Source: Fischerella sp. CENA71 | GTDB taxonomy: Bacteria > Cyanobacteriota > Cyanobacteriia > Cyanobacteriales > Nostocaceae | DNA length: 64,000 nt | Assembly (NCBI GenBank): GCA_024239075.1 | Contig: JANBVI010000055.1 | Span: 184,174 to 248,173 of the forward strand | Direction of reading: 5' to 3' | Part shown: piece by piece, positions 63,647 through 64,000 of the stretch | Layout of the letters: each line of letters opens with the position of its first letter | How positions within the stretch are numbered: the first letter of the stretch is position 1 | Notes under the pieces: generated by a model | Seen by the model: the letters and a program-made list of their open reading frames with translations, nothing else | Database searches by the model: none | What the model was told of the DNA's origin: nothing | Made by a program: the position numbers and the translations under genes

Positions 63647-64000
63647 TTAACGGTAATCGTCATCGGCTGGATCGCCGTAAGGATCTTCACTAGCAGAGCG
63701 GATGTTACCGTAATACCCTTGGTTATACTCTTGGTCAGCAGGGTCACCGTAGGGGTCTTCGCTAGCAGGGCGGACGTTACCGTAATACCCTTGGTTATAC
63801 TCTTGGTCAGCAGGGTCACCGTAGGGGTCTTCGCTAGCAGGGCGGACGTTACCGTAGTAGCCTTGGTTATACTCTTGGTCAGCAGGGTCACCGTAGGGGT
63901 CTTCGCTAGCAGGGCGGACGTTACCGTAGTAGCCTTGGTTATACTCTTGGTCAGCAGGGTCGCCGTAGGGCTGTCTCTTGATCACATCTACGCACAGCTC
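63647..64000 (-). CDS. C-terminal part of an unknown protein with 24-residue tandem repeats (5' end outside window)
   Basis: The minus-strand frame is open from the right window edge (…ELCVDVIKRQ) to the TAA at 63647-63649, 117 codons. After about ten leading residues it consists of four near-identical 24-residue units, PYGDPADQEYNQGYYGNVRP plus ASED, and a fifth partial one ending PADDDYR. The units are rich in Tyr, Gly, Asp and Asn, acidic, and probably disordered or extended. The gene clearly begins outside the window; a GTG at 63985 is only an internal codon. No family was recognised. The 72-bp repeats are nearly identical in DNA, so copy number is probably variable. Confidence 0.75.
   Translation of the reverse strand, partial: ELCVDVIKRQPYGDPADQEYNQGYYGNVRPASEDPYGDPADQEYNQGYYGNVRPASEDPYGDPADQEYNQGYYGNVRPASEDPYGDPADQEYNQGYYGNIRSASEDPYGDPADDDYR
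63660..63975 (-). repeat. 72-bp coding tandem repeat (four full units plus a partial)
   Basis: Period 72 bp = 24 codons. Units differ by only a few substitutions (for example GTAATACCC versus GTAGTAGCC), which implies recent duplication or homogenisation. The repeat lies entirely inside the partial minus-strand CDS. Confidence 0.9.

Noticed and set aside
63640-63891. Second open frame over the 72-bp repeat (TVTLLTKSITKG units)
   Set aside because: It is another frame of the same tandem repeat. The PYGDPADQ frame is longer, is open to the window edge and has a more protein-like composition.
63660-63975. Possible CRISPR array
   Set aside because: The 72-bp units are contiguous, without unique spacers, and are coding. 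No cas genes are present.

Overview
The window is a 64 kb piece of a cyanobacterial chromosome. The evidence is direct: photosystem genes (psaE, psbY), NDH-1 subunits (ndhD1, ndhD4, ndhF4, ndhO), a CO2-hydration gene (cupB), a complete beta-carboxysome operon (ccmK1-K2-L-M-N-O), the sulfolipid pair sqdB/sqdX, plastid-conserved ycf46 and ycf35, and very frequent GCGATCGC (HIP1) octamers. Many families of short heptameric tandem repeats between genes, together with a CyaB1-type adenylate cyclase, suggest a filamentous, probably heterocyst-forming (Nostocales-type) organism. That placement is an inference. No rRNA, tRNA, CRISPR array, insertion sequence or prophage was seen.

Layout. 1-9.5 kb: the 5' part of squalene-hopene cyclase (cut by the window edge at its DxDD motif), a caspase/EF-hand/GUN4 fusion, a FurC/PerR-type regulator, a DUF2839 membrane protein, a DinG-like protein with degraded ATPase motifs, an M48 protease, a small secreted protein and a SulP anion transporter. 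10-17.6 kb: an outer-membrane cluster on the minus strand, bamA-lpxC-fabZ-lpxA-lpxB, followed upstream by purC. 18-24.7 kb: a small conserved protein, a GAF-GAF-PAS adenylate cyclase, sqdX, a small membrane protein, sqdB and a lipoprotein. 24.9-27.4 kb: an RHH/zinc-site protein, ycf46 and ycf35. 27.6-40.4 kb: a GyrI-like remnant, thrB, a coiled-coil protein, ndhD1, a GFA enzyme, folC, psbY, a gamma-carbonic-anhydrase-like protein, a VOC protein, a double-domain M16 peptidase, a cupredoxin and map.

40.6-51.9 kb is an inorganic-carbon-acquisition island. On the minus strand, ndhF4-ndhD4-cupB encodes the CO2-uptake module of NDH-1. Divergent from it, ccmK1-K2-L-M-N-O builds the carboxysome, and a LysR regulator of the RbcR/CmpR type follows. 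The NDH-1 module hydrates CO2 to bicarbonate, and the carboxysome (gamma-CA domain and SSUL scaffold of CcmM, cargo adaptor CcmN, shell CcmK/L/O) turns it back into CO2 for Rubisco. CcmM has an internal Shine-Dalgarno plus GTG that should give the short SSUL-only form.

52-64 kb: a Ser/Thr kinase with pentapeptide repeats, an FHA protein, a lipid kinase, a DUF2459 protein, a phosphoribosyltransferase / erythromycin-esterase / PEBP cassette, psaE, mutM, ndhO, mdh, and a partial protein with 24-residue tandem repeats. The most unusual general feature is the repeat content: many unrelated heptamer families, several arranged as inverted arms around intergenic sequence, and some sitting in frame inside or at the ends of coding regions (folC, the M16 peptidase, the VOC protein).
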